Assembly (NCBI RefSeq): GCF_902859705.1
Contig: NZ_CADIJO010000019.1
Location: 1 to 64,000 of the forward strand
DNA: 64,000 bases
Origin: Achromobacter deleyi
GTDB lineage: Bacteria; Pseudomonadota; Gammaproteobacteria; Burkholderiales; Burkholderiaceae_B
Direction of reading: 5' to 3'
Part shown: piece after piece, positions 1 to 7,305 of the stretch
Numbering within the stretch: position 1 is the stretch's first letter
Layout: each line of letters starts with the position of its first letter
The notes under the pieces: model-generated
Told to the model about the DNA's origin: nothing
The model's input: only the letters and a program-made list of their open reading frames with translations
Databases searched by the model: none
Translations under genes and position numbers: made by a program

Positions 1-1
1 C

Positions 2-478
2 CCCGTGCCGTCGCCCGCGCCCGCCCGGCGTGACGGCGCCGCCCCGGCGCGCAAGCGCCAGGCGCGCGCCCGCATCACCGACATGACCTCTGCCGCCTGG
101 CCCGAGCTGGCCGCGCGCCTGCCTGTGACCGGGCTGGCCGCCGAACTGGCCCGCCAAAGCGAATGGGCCGGCGTGCAGGGCGATGCCGTCATCCTGCGCG
201 TGGCGGTCAGGACGCTGGCCGAAAGCGAAAGCCGCGTGCGCCTGCAGACCGTGCTGTGCGAACATTTCGGCCAGGGCATCCGCCTGGACGTGGACGTTGG
301 CGCCGTTGGCGAAGCCACGGCCCACGCCGTGGCCCAGGCCGAGCGCGCGGCGCGCCAGCAGGCCGCCGAAGACGCGGTCGCCGTCGACCCGTTCGTGCAG
401 GCGTTGCTGTCCGATTTCGGCGGTTATGTCGTGGCCGGCTCGATCCGCCACGTCGATCCCCCTTCCGCCGCCGCCTGA
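2..478 (+). CDS. dnaX: DNA polymerase III subunits gamma/tau, C-terminal fragment
   Basis: Only the last ~158 codons are present; the 5' part, including the AAA+ clamp-loader domain, lies before the window, so the apparent GTG at 5 is not a start. What remains is an Ala/Pro/Arg-rich linker followed by the tau C-terminal region, which in the family contacts the polymerase alpha subunit and DnaB. The tail with the motif [18 protein letters not shown] is typical of betaproteobacterial DnaX. It lies 46 bp upstream of ybaB and recR, the classical dnaX-ybaB-recR order, which supports the call. Confidence 0.88.
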   Translation, partial: PVPSPAPARRDGAAPARKRQARARITDMTSAAWPELAARLPVTGLAAELARQSEWAGVQGDAVILRVAVRTLAESESRVRLQTVLCEHFGQGIRLDVDVGAVGEATAHAVAQAERAARQQAAEDAVAVDPFVQALLSDFGGYVVAGSIRHVDPPSAAA

Positions 479-524
479 GGCGCCGGCAAATCCCCTTATT
501 CCCCTCGTTCAAGGAAACTCGATC

Positions 525-851
525 ATGATGAAAGGACAACTGGCCGGCCTGATGCGCCAGGCGCAGCAGATGCAGGAAAACATGAAGAAGGCGCAAGACG
601 CCCTGGCCGAGATCCAGGTCGAAGGCGCCGCGGGCGGCGGCCTGGTCAAGGTCACCATGTCCTGCCGTCACGACGTCAAACGCGTCGAGATCGATCCCTC
701 GCTGCTGGCCGACGACAAGGACATGCTCGAAGACCTGGTTGCCGCTGCGTTCAACGACGCGCTGCGCAAGGCCGAAGCCACCTCCCAGGAAAAGATGGCG
801 TCCGTCACCGCCGGCATGCCGCTGCCCCCGGGCATGAAGCTGCCGTTCTGA
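525..851 (+). CDS. ybaB: Nucleoid-associated protein, YbaB/EbfC family
   Basis: A 108-residue protein, the usual length for YbaB/EbfC, a small dimeric DNA-binding protein. The N-terminal half is a Met/Gln/Lys-rich helix ([15 protein letters not shown], then [11 protein letters not shown]), followed by the family core [18 protein letters not shown] and a C-terminal [10 protein letters not shown] tail. ATG 525 is chosen because the family begins M-K-G and an AAGGAAA ribosome site lies about 8 nt upstream; the open frame extends further but only as shadow of dnaX. It is the middle gene of dnaX-ybaB-recR and is probably co-transcribed with them. Confidence 0.93.
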   Translation: MMKGQLAGLMRQAQQMQENMKKAQDALAEIQVEGAAGGGLVKVTMSCRHDVKRVEIDPSLLADDKDMLEDLVAAAFNDALRKAEATSQEKMASVTAGMPLPPGMKLPF

Positions 852-918
852 TCGAACGCCCAGGCCGGCGCCGCACCCCGCGGCGCGGCCATTGCCGCCC
901 GCAAGATTTCGCCGCGCC

Positions 919-1527
919 ATGGATCCACTACTGCCCGAACCCGAACCGCTCGTCTCGCTGATCGAGGCCCTGCGGCGCCTGCCTGGCGTGGGCGTGCGCT
1001 CGGCCCGGCGCATGGCCTATCACCTGCTGCAGCACGACCCCCAGGGGGCCGACATGCTGGGGCGGGCGTTGGCCGGCGCGGTGCGCGACCTGCGTCATTG
1101 CTCGCGTTGCAACAGCTTCGCCGAAGAAGACGTGTGCGCCACCTGCGCCAATCCCAAGCGCGATCCTTCCCTGCTGTGCATCGTCGAGACGCCGGCCGAC
1201 CAGAACATGATCGAGTCCAGCCACGGCTACCGTGGCCTGTACTACGTGCTGATGGGCCGGGTCGCGCCGCTGGAAGGCATCGGGCCGCGCGAACTGGATT
1301 TCGACCGCGTCATCCGGCGGGCCACCGACGGAGTGGTGCAAGAGGTCATCCTGGCCACCAACTTCACGGCCGAAGGCGAGACCACCGCGCATTTCCTGGG
1401 TGAAGCCCTGGGCGAGCGCGGCCTGCGCGTGACGCGCCTGGCGCGCGGCGTGCCCGCGGGCAGTGAACTTGAATACGTCGACGCCGGCACCATCGCCTGG
1501 GCGCTGATGGAACGCAAGACCACCTGA
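919..1527 (+). CDS. recR: Recombination mediator protein RecR
   Basis: 202 residues, normal for RecR, which acts with RecF/RecO to load RecA at gapped DNA. Domains in order: N-terminal helix-hairpin-helix ([20 protein letters not shown], about 17-37), a C4 zinc finger (Cys61, Cys64, Cys73, Cys76), then a Toprim domain ([13 protein letters not shown] onward) and a C-terminal ATPase-like segment ending in [19 protein letters not shown] 919 is preferred over an in-frame TTG at 892 because the family starts just before the HhH. It sits 67 bp after ybaB. Confidence 0.95.
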   Translation: MDPLLPEPEPLVSLIEALRRLPGVGVRSARRMAYHLLQHDPQGADMLGRALAGAVRDLRHCSRCNSFAEEDVCATCANPKRDPSLLCIVETPADQNMIESSHGYRGLYYVLMGRVAPLEGIGPRELDFDRVIRRATDGVVQEVILATNFTAEGETTAHFLGEALGERGLRVTRLARGVPAGSELEYVDAGTIAWALMERKTT

Positions 1528-1681
1528 ATTCCCTGCGCAGCCCTGGCTGCGCGCGCGTTGCGCCGTCCATGGGGCGCGCACTTTCCTTGGGGCGGCGGGG
1601 CGGGGCAGGGTATCCTGTACCGCTCGCAAAATCGATCCGCGGCGCACGTACGGCGCGGACCCCACGAGGAAGACACCCATC

Positions 1682-2971
1682 ATGTCAGCCCTGACCGGAC
1701 TGAAGGTCCTGGAACTCGGCACGCTCATCGCCGGGCCGTTCGCGGCGCGCATCTTCGGCGAATTCGGTGCCGACGTCATCAAGGTCGAAACCCCGCACGG
1801 CCCCGACGGCACGGGCGGCGGCGACCCCATCCGCAGCTGGCGCCACCTGCACGAAGGCAATTCACTGTGGTGGACGGTACAGGCCCGCAACAAGCAATCC
1901 ATCGCGCTCAACCTGAAGCACCCCGACGCCCGCGAGATCGCCCGCAAGCTGGCGCTGGACGCCGACGTCGTGGTCGAGAACTACCGCCCCGGCGTGCTGG
2001 AAAAATGGGGCTTGGGCTTCGAGCAGCTGCGCGCCATCAACCCCGCCCTGATCATGGTGCGCCTGTCCGGCTATGGCCAGACCGGCCCGATGAAAGACCA
2101 GCCGGGCTTCGGCGCCATCGGCGAATCCATGGGCGGGCTGCGCTACGTGTCGGGCCATCCCGACCGGCCGCCGCTGCGCGTGGGCATCTCGATCGGCGAT
2201 TCGATCGCGGCGCTGCACGGCGTGATCGGCGCGATGATGGCGCTGCGCCATCGCGATGCCACCGGCGGCCGCTGGAATGGCCAGACGGGCGAGGCCTGCC
2301 GCGCCGGCCAGGGCCAGATGGTCGACGTGGCGCTGTACGAGGCCGTCTTCAACATGATGGAAAGCCTGGTGCCCGAGTACGACGTGGCCGGCGTGGTGCG
2401 CGAACGCACCGGCGGCGCGCTGCCCGGCATCGTGCCGTCCAACACCTACACGACCCACGATGGCCAGAACGTCGTCATCGCCGGCAATGGCGACGCGATC
2501 TTTCATCGCTTGATGCGGGCCATCGGCCGCGACGACCTGGCCACGGACCCGGACCTGGTCCGCAACGATGGCCGCGCCCGCCGGGTGGACGAGATCGACG
2601 GCGCCATCCAGGCCTGGTGCGGCGGCCGCGATATTGACGACGCGCTGAACACCCTGAAGGCGGCCGACGTGCCGGTCGGCAAGATCTACAGCGTGGCCGA
2701 CATGTTCACCGATCCGCAGTTCCTGGCGCGGCGCATGATCGAGCAGCATCAGTTCGCCGACGGCCGTCCGGTCAAGCTGCCGGCGGTGGTGCCCAAGCTT
2801 TCCGAGACCCCCGGCGGCACCCGCTGGATAGGCCCCGAATTAGGGGAACATACCGAGGAAGTCCTGAAATCGCTGGGGTATGATTCAGCGGCTATCGACA
2901 AGCTGGCGCAGACTGGCGCTATCGGTAGACCTGATCCCAAGGAGACAACACATGTCAGTCACACGCCGTGA
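1682..2971 (+). CDS. CaiB/BaiF family (class III) CoA-transferase
   Basis: 429 residues. Class III CoA-transferases move CoA between carboxylic acids through an aspartyl-CoA thioester. The N-terminal LKVLELGTLIAGPFAARIFGEFGADVIKVE nucleotide-binding fold is typical, and the probable catalytic Asp173 lies in GISIGDSIAALHG. Residues about 196-209 form a Gly/Cys-containing insert between RDATGG and GQGQMVDVALYE, where relatives usually have only a short turn. The last 20 bp overlap the next gene, a substrate-binding protein, so enzyme and NitT/TauT-type importer appear to be one operon: uptake of an organic acid followed by CoA activation is the likely logic. The substrate is unknown. Confidence 0.88.
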   Translation: MSALTGLKVLELGTLIAGPFAARIFGEFGADVIKVETPHGPDGTGGGDPIRSWRHLHEGNSLWWTVQARNKQSIALNLKHPDAREIARKLALDADVVVENYRPGVLEKWGLGFEQLRAINPALIMVRLSGYGQTGPMKDQPGFGAIGESMGGLRYVSGHPDRPPLRVGISIGDSIAALHGVIGAMMALRHRDATGGRWNGQTGEACRAGQGQMVDVALYEAVFNMMESLVPEYDVAGVVRERTGGALPGIVPSNTYTTHDGQNVVIAGNGDAIFHRLMRAIGRDDLATDPDLVRNDGRARRVDEIDGAIQAWCGGRDIDDALNTLKAADVPVGKIYSVADMFTDPQFLARRMIEQHQFADGRPVKLPAVVPKLSETPGGTRWIGPELGEHTEEVLKSLGYDSAAIDKLAQTGAIGRPDPKETTHVSHTP

Positions 2972-3992
2972 TTTGCTCAAGATGGCCGGCGCCGCCGGCG
3001 TCATGGGCATGGCCCCCGCCATCGTGCGCGCCCAGAAGCTGGAGAAGACCAAGGTCCAGATCGCCGTGGGCGGCAAACCCCTGATCTACTACCTCCCGCT
3101 GTCCATCGCCGAGGCCCGTGGCTACTTCAAGGACGAAGGCCTGGACGTGTCGATCGCCGACTTTGCCGGCGGCTCCAAGGCCCTGCAGGCGGTCGTGGGC
3201 GGCAGCGCCGACGTGGTGTCGGGCGCATTCGAGCACACGCTGGCCATGCAGTCCAAGGGCCAGTTCTACCGCGCTTTCGTGCTGCAAGGCCGCGCGCCGA
3301 TGATCGGCGTGGGCGTGTCCAAGAAGAACATGCCCAACTACAAGGGCCCGGCCGACCTGAAAGGCAAGAAGATCGGCGTGACCGCGCCGGGCTCGTCCAC
3401 CAACATGGTGGTCAGCTTCTTCCTGGCCAAGCACGGCCTGAAGGCCTCCGACGTGTCCATCATCGGCGTGGGCGCCGGCGCAGGAGCCGTCACGGCGCTG
3501 CGCAGCGGCCAGATCGACGCCATCTCCAACACCGACCCCGTGGTGTCGATGCTGGAAATGCCGGGCGACATCCAGATCATCGTCGACACGCGCACGCTCA
3601 AGGACACCCAGGACATCTTCGGCGGCAACATGCCGGCCGGCTGCCTGTATGCGCCGCAGGCGTTCATCGACGCCAACCCGAACACCGTCCAGGCATTGAC
3701 CAACGCCCTGGTGCGCGCCGACAAATGGATCCAGAAGGCCGGTCCCGACGAGATCGCCAAGGTCGTGCCCGAAACCTATCTGCTGGGTGATCCGGCCGTC
3801 TACAAGGCCGCCATCGGCAAGAGCCTGGAAGGCCTGTCGCCCGACGGCCTGATCCCCGAAGACGGCGCCGCCACGGCGCTCAAGGCCCTGGCCGCCTACC
3901 AGGCGGACTTCGACGGCGCCAAGATCGACGCCTCCAAGGTCTGGACCAACGACTTCGCGCGCCGCGCCAACGAGAAATACCCCAATGGCTGA
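2952..3992 (+). CDS. ABC importer substrate-binding protein, NitT/TauT (NMT1/SsuA-like) family
   Basis: 346 residues. The N-terminus MSVTRRDLLKMAGAAGVMG carries a twin-arginine pair at 5-6 and an Ala-rich h-region ending APAIVRAQ, so Tat export and periplasmic location are likely. The mature part matches the NMT1/THI5-like fold (YYLPLSIAEARGYFKDEGLDV; DLKGKKIGVTAPGSSTNMVV). ATG 2952 is chosen because it directly precedes the Tat signal; an upstream ATG at 2880 would bury it. It overlaps the CoA-transferase by 20 bp and the ATPase by 8 bp, giving tight translational coupling. The ligand is not deducible. Confidence 0.9.
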   Translation: MSVTRRDLLKMAGAAGVMGMAPAIVRAQKLEKTKVQIAVGGKPLIYYLPLSIAEARGYFKDEGLDVSIADFAGGSKALQAVVGGSADVVSGAFEHTLAMQSKGQFYRAFVLQGRAPMIGVGVSKKNMPNYKGPADLKGKKIGVTAPGSSTNMVVSFFLAKHGLKASDVSIIGVGAGAGAVTALRSGQIDAISNTDPVVSMLEMPGDIQIIVDTRTLKDTQDIFGGNMPAGCLYAPQAFIDANPNTVQALTNALVRADKWIQKAGPDEIAKVVPETYLLGDPAVYKAAIGKSLEGLSPDGLIPEDGAATALKALAAYQADFDGAKIDASKVWTNDFARRANEKYPNG

Positions 3993-4794
3993 AGCCGCGC
4001 TTTCGCTGGAAAACATCAGCTGCACCTTTGTCTCCCGCGACGACCGCTCGCAGCGCTACACCGCCGTCAGCGACACGACCCTGGCCATCGCGCCAGGCGA
4101 GTTCGTGTCGGTGGTGGGTCCCACGGGCTGCGGCAAGTCCACCTTGCTCAACGTCAGCGCCGGCCTGCTGGCGCCGTCGTCGGGCCAGGTGAAAGTGTTC
4201 GGCCAGCCGCTGTCCGGCATCAATTCACGGGCCGGCTACATGTTCCAGGGCGAGGCCCTGCTGCCGTGGCGCAGCGCGCTGGACAACGTGGTGGCCGGGC
4301 TGGACTTTGCCGGCGTGCCGCGCGCCGAAGCCCAGGAACGCGGCCGCGAATGGATGCGCCGCGTGGGCCTGGGCGGCTTCGAGGGCCGCTATCCGCACCA
4401 GATGTCCGGCGGCATGCGCAAACGCGCCATGCTGGCCCAGACCTTGATCCGCGACCCCGACATCATCCTGATGGACGAGCCGTTTTCCGCGCTCGACATC
4501 CAGACGCGCCAACTGATGGAAAACGAGGTGCTGGACCTGTGGATGGCCAAGCGCAAGGCCGTGCTGTTCATCACGCACGACCTGGACGAAGCCATCGCCA
4601 TGAGCGACCGCGTCGTGGTGCTGTCGGCCGGGCCGGGCACGCACCCCATCGGCGAATTCGCGATCGATCTGCCGCGTCCGCGCGATGTGGCCGAAGTGCG
4701 CAACAACCTGCGCTTCGTCGAATTGCACGCGGCCATCTGGGCCGTGCTGCGCGAAGAAGTGCTCAAGGGCTATGCCCAACAGAAGCGGGCCTGA
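3985..4794 (+). CDS. ABC importer ATP-binding protein, NitT/TauT family
   Basis: 269 residues, a complete ATPase: Walker A GPTGCGKST (45-53), Q-loop YMFQGEALLPW, signature MSGGMRKR (140-147), Walker B IILMDEP (160-166), H-loop FITHDLDEA. The sequence after the Q-loop (LLPWRSALDNV) is characteristic of the SsuB/TauB/NrtD group. The start overlaps the preceding binding-protein gene by 8 bp and the permease follows after 3 bp, so the three genes form one importer that energises uptake at the inner membrane. Confidence 0.92.
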   Translation: MAEAALSLENISCTFVSRDDRSQRYTAVSDTTLAIAPGEFVSVVGPTGCGKSTLLNVSAGLLAPSSGQVKVFGQPLSGINSRAGYMFQGEALLPWRSALDNVVAGLDFAGVPRAEAQERGREWMRRVGLGGFEGRYPHQMSGGMRKRAMLAQTLIRDPDIILMDEPFSALDIQTRQLMENEVLDLWMAKRKAVLFITHDLDEAIAMSDRVVVLSAGPGTHPIGEFAIDLPRPRDVAEVRNNLRFVELHAAIWAVLREEVLKGYAQQKRA

Positions 4795-4797
4795 CCT

Positions 4798-5592
4798 ATG
4801 TCCAAGTCGTTCAAACCCGGTTCCGCCAGCCTGCGCTTCTGGCAGTTGCTGCTGCTGGTCATCATCCTGGGCGTCTGGCATATCGCCTCGCGCGATTCCA
4901 AGGTCGCCTTCTTCTTCGGTGAACCCCTGAAGGTCTGGGGCCGCATCTGGGCGTGGTTCGTCACCAATGCCGACATCTACACCCACCTGTGGGTCACGTT
5001 GACCGAAACGGTGCTGGCGTTCTTCATCGGCACCATCGCGGGCCTGGCTTTCGGCCTCTGGCTGGGCCTGTCGCCGCGCGCCAGCGCCATCCTGGACCCT
5101 TACATCAAGGCGGCCAACTCGATGCCGCGCGTGATCCTGGCGCCGATCTTCGGCATGTGGTTCGGGCTGGGCATCTGGTCCAAGGTCGCGCTGGCCGTGA
5201 CGCTGGTGTTCTTCATCGTCTTCTTCAACGTCTACCAGGGCGTGCGTGAAGTCAGCCCGACCCTGCTGGACAATGCCCGCATGCTCGGCGCGCGCCAGCG
5301 CCAGCTGCTGCGCCACGTGTACCTGCCGTCGGCCACCAGCTGGGTGTTCTCCAGCTTGCATACCTCGGTGGGCCTGGCCTTCGTGGGCGCGGTGGTGGGC
5401 GAATACCTGGGCTCGGCCAGCGGCGTGGGCTACCTGATCCTGCAGGCCGAAGGCACGTTCGACGTCAATACCGTGTTCGCCGGCATCGTGGTCCTGACAG
5501 CGTTCGCGCTGGTGCTGGACTATATCGTCGGCATCGGTGAAAAGCGGCTGATGAAGTGGCAGCCGAAGTCAGGCGAAACCGAAAAGCTCTGA
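4798..5592 (+). CDS. ABC importer permease, NitT/TauT family
   Basis: 264 residues with about six hydrophobic segments, the usual size of SsuC/TauC permeases. The cytoplasmic EAA-type loop is seen as EVSPTLLDNARMLGARQRQLLRHVYLPSA, the surface that docks the ATPase. It begins 3 bp after the ATPase stop and ends the CoA-transferase operon; a long palindromic terminator follows at once. The single permease presumably acts as a homodimer. Confidence 0.92.
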   Translation: MSKSFKPGSASLRFWQLLLLVIILGVWHIASRDSKVAFFFGEPLKVWGRIWAWFVTNADIYTHLWVTLTETVLAFFIGTIAGLAFGLWLGLSPRASAILDPYIKAANSMPRVILAPIFGMWFGLGIWSKVALAVTLVFFIVFFNVYQGVREVSPTLLDNARMLGARQRQLLRHVYLPSATSWVFSSLHTSVGLAFVGAVVGEYLGSASGVGYLILQAEGTFDVNTVFAGIVVLTAFALVLDYIVGIGEKRLMKWQPKSGETEKL

Positions 5593-5604
5593 TCTGCCGC
5601 ATGA

Positions 5605-5657
5605 CGCGACGCCCATGAAAAAGCCCGGCCTGGCCGGGCTTTTTCATGGGCGTCGCG
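5605..5657. terminator. Bidirectional terminator in a 26-bp perfect inverted repeat
   Basis: Arms 5605-5630 and 5632-5657 are perfect reverse complements with one base between. The core is AAAAAGCCCGGCC / GGCCGGGCTTTTT, so an A tract precedes and a T tract follows the GC stem on both strands. It lies between the convergent permease gene and the heme oxygenase gene, as expected for a shared terminator. The arms extend ~13 bp beyond the core, which is unusually long. Confidence 0.92.
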
Positions 5658-5694
5658 CGGATGTGGCGGGCCCCTTCAGGAACTGACGGGCGCG

Positions 5695-6264
5695 CTAGGC
5701 TTGCAACGCCCGCTGGCTGCGCAGCCACGCGGTCAGGCTGTCGAATGCGTCTTGCGCGCCTTGCAGCGCGCGCGCCTCGTGCCCCTGGGCCGCGCTGTCC
5801 AGATGCTGCAGAAAGCCTTTCCACAGCGCACCGACCTCGTCGCCATAGCCGCGCAGGTAGCTCAGCGGCAGGGGCGGGGTGATGTCTTCCAGCCGCTTGG
5901 CCAGGAAGCGTCCGCCCAGTTGCGAGCCTTCCACCACGTAGGCCACGCCCAGTGCATAGGCGTCGGCCTGCTCTGGCGCCGGGGCGTCGGCGCAGTGCGC
6001 CACCGGCGCCGCGTCACCGGCCGCTTGCAGGTCGGCGCGGATCAGGGCGCTTTTGCCCGCACGGGCCGAGGCCCGCAATTGCTCGGGCCATTGCAGCCGC
6101 CACAGGCGCTGTTCGACCGGTTCCAGCCAGCCCAGCAGGGCTCGCAAGTAGTTCAGGTAATGGGCGCGGCTGACGTCGCCATCGGCCAAGGCCAGGCCTT
6201 GGTCCAGGGTTTCGTGGCGTTCGCGGGTGCCGTCCCGCAGGACCTGGTGTACGGGGGAGATCAT
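5695..6264 (-). CDS. bphO: Biliverdin-producing heme oxygenase (BphO/HemO type)
   Basis: 189 residues. Heme oxygenase opens heme to biliverdin, iron and CO; biliverdin is the chromophore of bacteriophytochromes. The likely proximal heme ligand is His17 in RDGTRERHETLD, and the distal helix has YVVEGSQLGGRFLAKRL, matching the conserved EGS-LGG motif. ATG 6264 is chosen from the AAAGGAG site 7 nt upstream. It is the last gene of the four-gene minus-strand phytochrome operon, 19 bp after the phosphotransferase-like gene, which fits supply of chromophore to BphP. Confidence 0.9.
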   Translation of the reverse strand: MISPVHQVLRDGTRERHETLDQGLALADGDVSRAHYLNYLRALLGWLEPVEQRLWRLQWPEQLRASARAGKSALIRADLQAAGDAAPVAHCADAPAPEQADAYALGVAYVVEGSQLGGRFLAKRLEDITPPLPLSYLRGYGDEVGALWKGFLQHLDSAAQGHEARALQGAQDAFDSLTAWLRSQRALQA

Positions 6265-6283
6265 GCGAAGCTCCTTTGAGTTG

Positions 6284-6931
6284 TCAACAGGCGGTCGGGG
6301 CGGCCGGCAGGTGCAGCGACCAGCGCTGCGGCTGGCGCTCCAGGCGCCACCCCGAGGCCTCGGCCAACAGCGCGATGTCTTGCGCGTCGAACAGTTGCGG
6401 GGTCGCGGGCGCCTGGGACGCCGCTGAAAAATCCGCATGCCAGACGTCCGTGGCAGAGGCATCCAGCACCAGCTCAGCCCCTTCAGGCAGCCATGGCAGC
6501 ATGCACAGCAGCCAGGCCATCACCAGGTAGCGCGAGGTGAACGCCGGCAGTTCGATCGCGGCGGCCTCGTCGGGCCAGCGCACCTGGCGCTTGGACCACA
6601 TCAGCTGCGAAAACAGCAGCTTGCGGCATTGGCGCAGCAGCGCGTTGGCCGGTAGCCGTGCGCCGTTATCGACCAGCCATTGGTCCAGGTCGCGCACCAC
6701 ATTGACGCTGTCTTCGAGCATGTGCTGCAGGTCGCCGGCCAGCCGTTGGCAGCGCTGCTGCAGGGCGTCGGCGCTGGCGCCTTCCGGCGTCTGGCGCAGC
6801 ATGGCCACGGCCAGCGTGGCGTTGGACAGCGGCGCCAGCGTCTCGTGCCGCAGGACGGGAAAGATCTGCGCCAGCACCTTGAAACGCACGCCATCGGCGG
6901 CCAGGGCCTGGGCTGGGATATCGGCGTGCAT
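6284..6931 (-). CDS. ChpT-like histidine phosphotransferase (degenerate histidine kinase)
   Basis: 215 residues from ATG 6931, which has GAGG 6 nt upstream; a TTG at 6943 that overlaps the preceding stop is an alternative. Near the N-terminus is an H-box-like helix, LRHETLAPLSNATL, with His29 as candidate phospho-accepting residue. The C-terminal half resembles a kinase ATP-binding domain by length and by its ending (DIALLAEASGWRLE…RWSLHLP), but no N-box or glycine box is visible, so ATP binding is unlikely. I infer a phosphotransferase between the phytochrome kinase, the neighbouring receiver protein and a distant regulator. The fold assignment is my reading of weak similarity. Confidence 0.6.
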   Translation of the reverse strand: MHADIPAQALAADGVRFKVLAQIFPVLRHETLAPLSNATLAVAMLRQTPEGASADALQQRCQRLAGDLQHMLEDSVNVVRDLDQWLVDNGARLPANALLRQCRKLLFSQLMWSKRQVRWPDEAAAIELPAFTSRYLVMAWLLCMLPWLPEGAELVLDASATDVWHADFSAASQAPATPQLFDAQDIALLAEASGWRLERQPQRWSLHLPAAPTAC

Positions 6932-6939
6932 CGGCGGCC

Positions 6940-7305
6940 TCAATCCGCCTGCCGCAGCACGCTCAGCAGCGCGTCGGGATCAGCGGGCTTTTCGATCCAG
7001 CCATTGAACAGGCGCGTGGCGTCTTCGTGGCGTTCGTGGCGGGCCAGGCCGCTCAGGGCATAGATGCGGGTCGACGCGCTGCGCTCGCGCAGCCGGCGGG
7101 CCAGTTCGTAGCCGTCCATGTCGGGCAGCAGGATATCGACCAGCACCGCCTGCGGGTCGAAGGCGGCGACTTGCGCCAGGGCATCTTCGCCGTTGACGGC
7201 GCAGCGGGTCTCCAGGCCGGACAGCGCCAGGAATTCGGCCAGCAGTTCTGAGCCCATTTCGTTGTCGTCGACCAGCAGGACGCGTAGCGAGCGCGCTTCG
7301 TTCAA
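6940..7305 (-). CDS. Single-domain response regulator (CheY-like receiver)
   Basis: 121 residues: a complete receiver domain and no output domain. Acidic pocket Asp13-Asp14, phospho-accepting Asp57 in VLVDILLPDMDG, Ser85 in YALSG and Lys106 in WIEKP are all present. The start is TTG 7305: the receiver fold begins at residue 8 and no ATG or GTG is available, and GGAG lies 7 nt upstream. TTG overlaps the bphP stop in the string TTGA, giving translational coupling. It is probably the phosphate acceptor of the phytochrome kinase and donor or acceptor for the phosphotransferase encoded next. Confidence 0.88.
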   Translation of the reverse strand: MNEARSLRVLLVDDNEMGSELLAEFLALSGLETRCAVNGEDALAQVAAFDPQAVLVDILLPDMDGYELARRLRERSASTRIYALSGLARHERHEDATRLFNGWIEKPADPDALLSVLRQAD

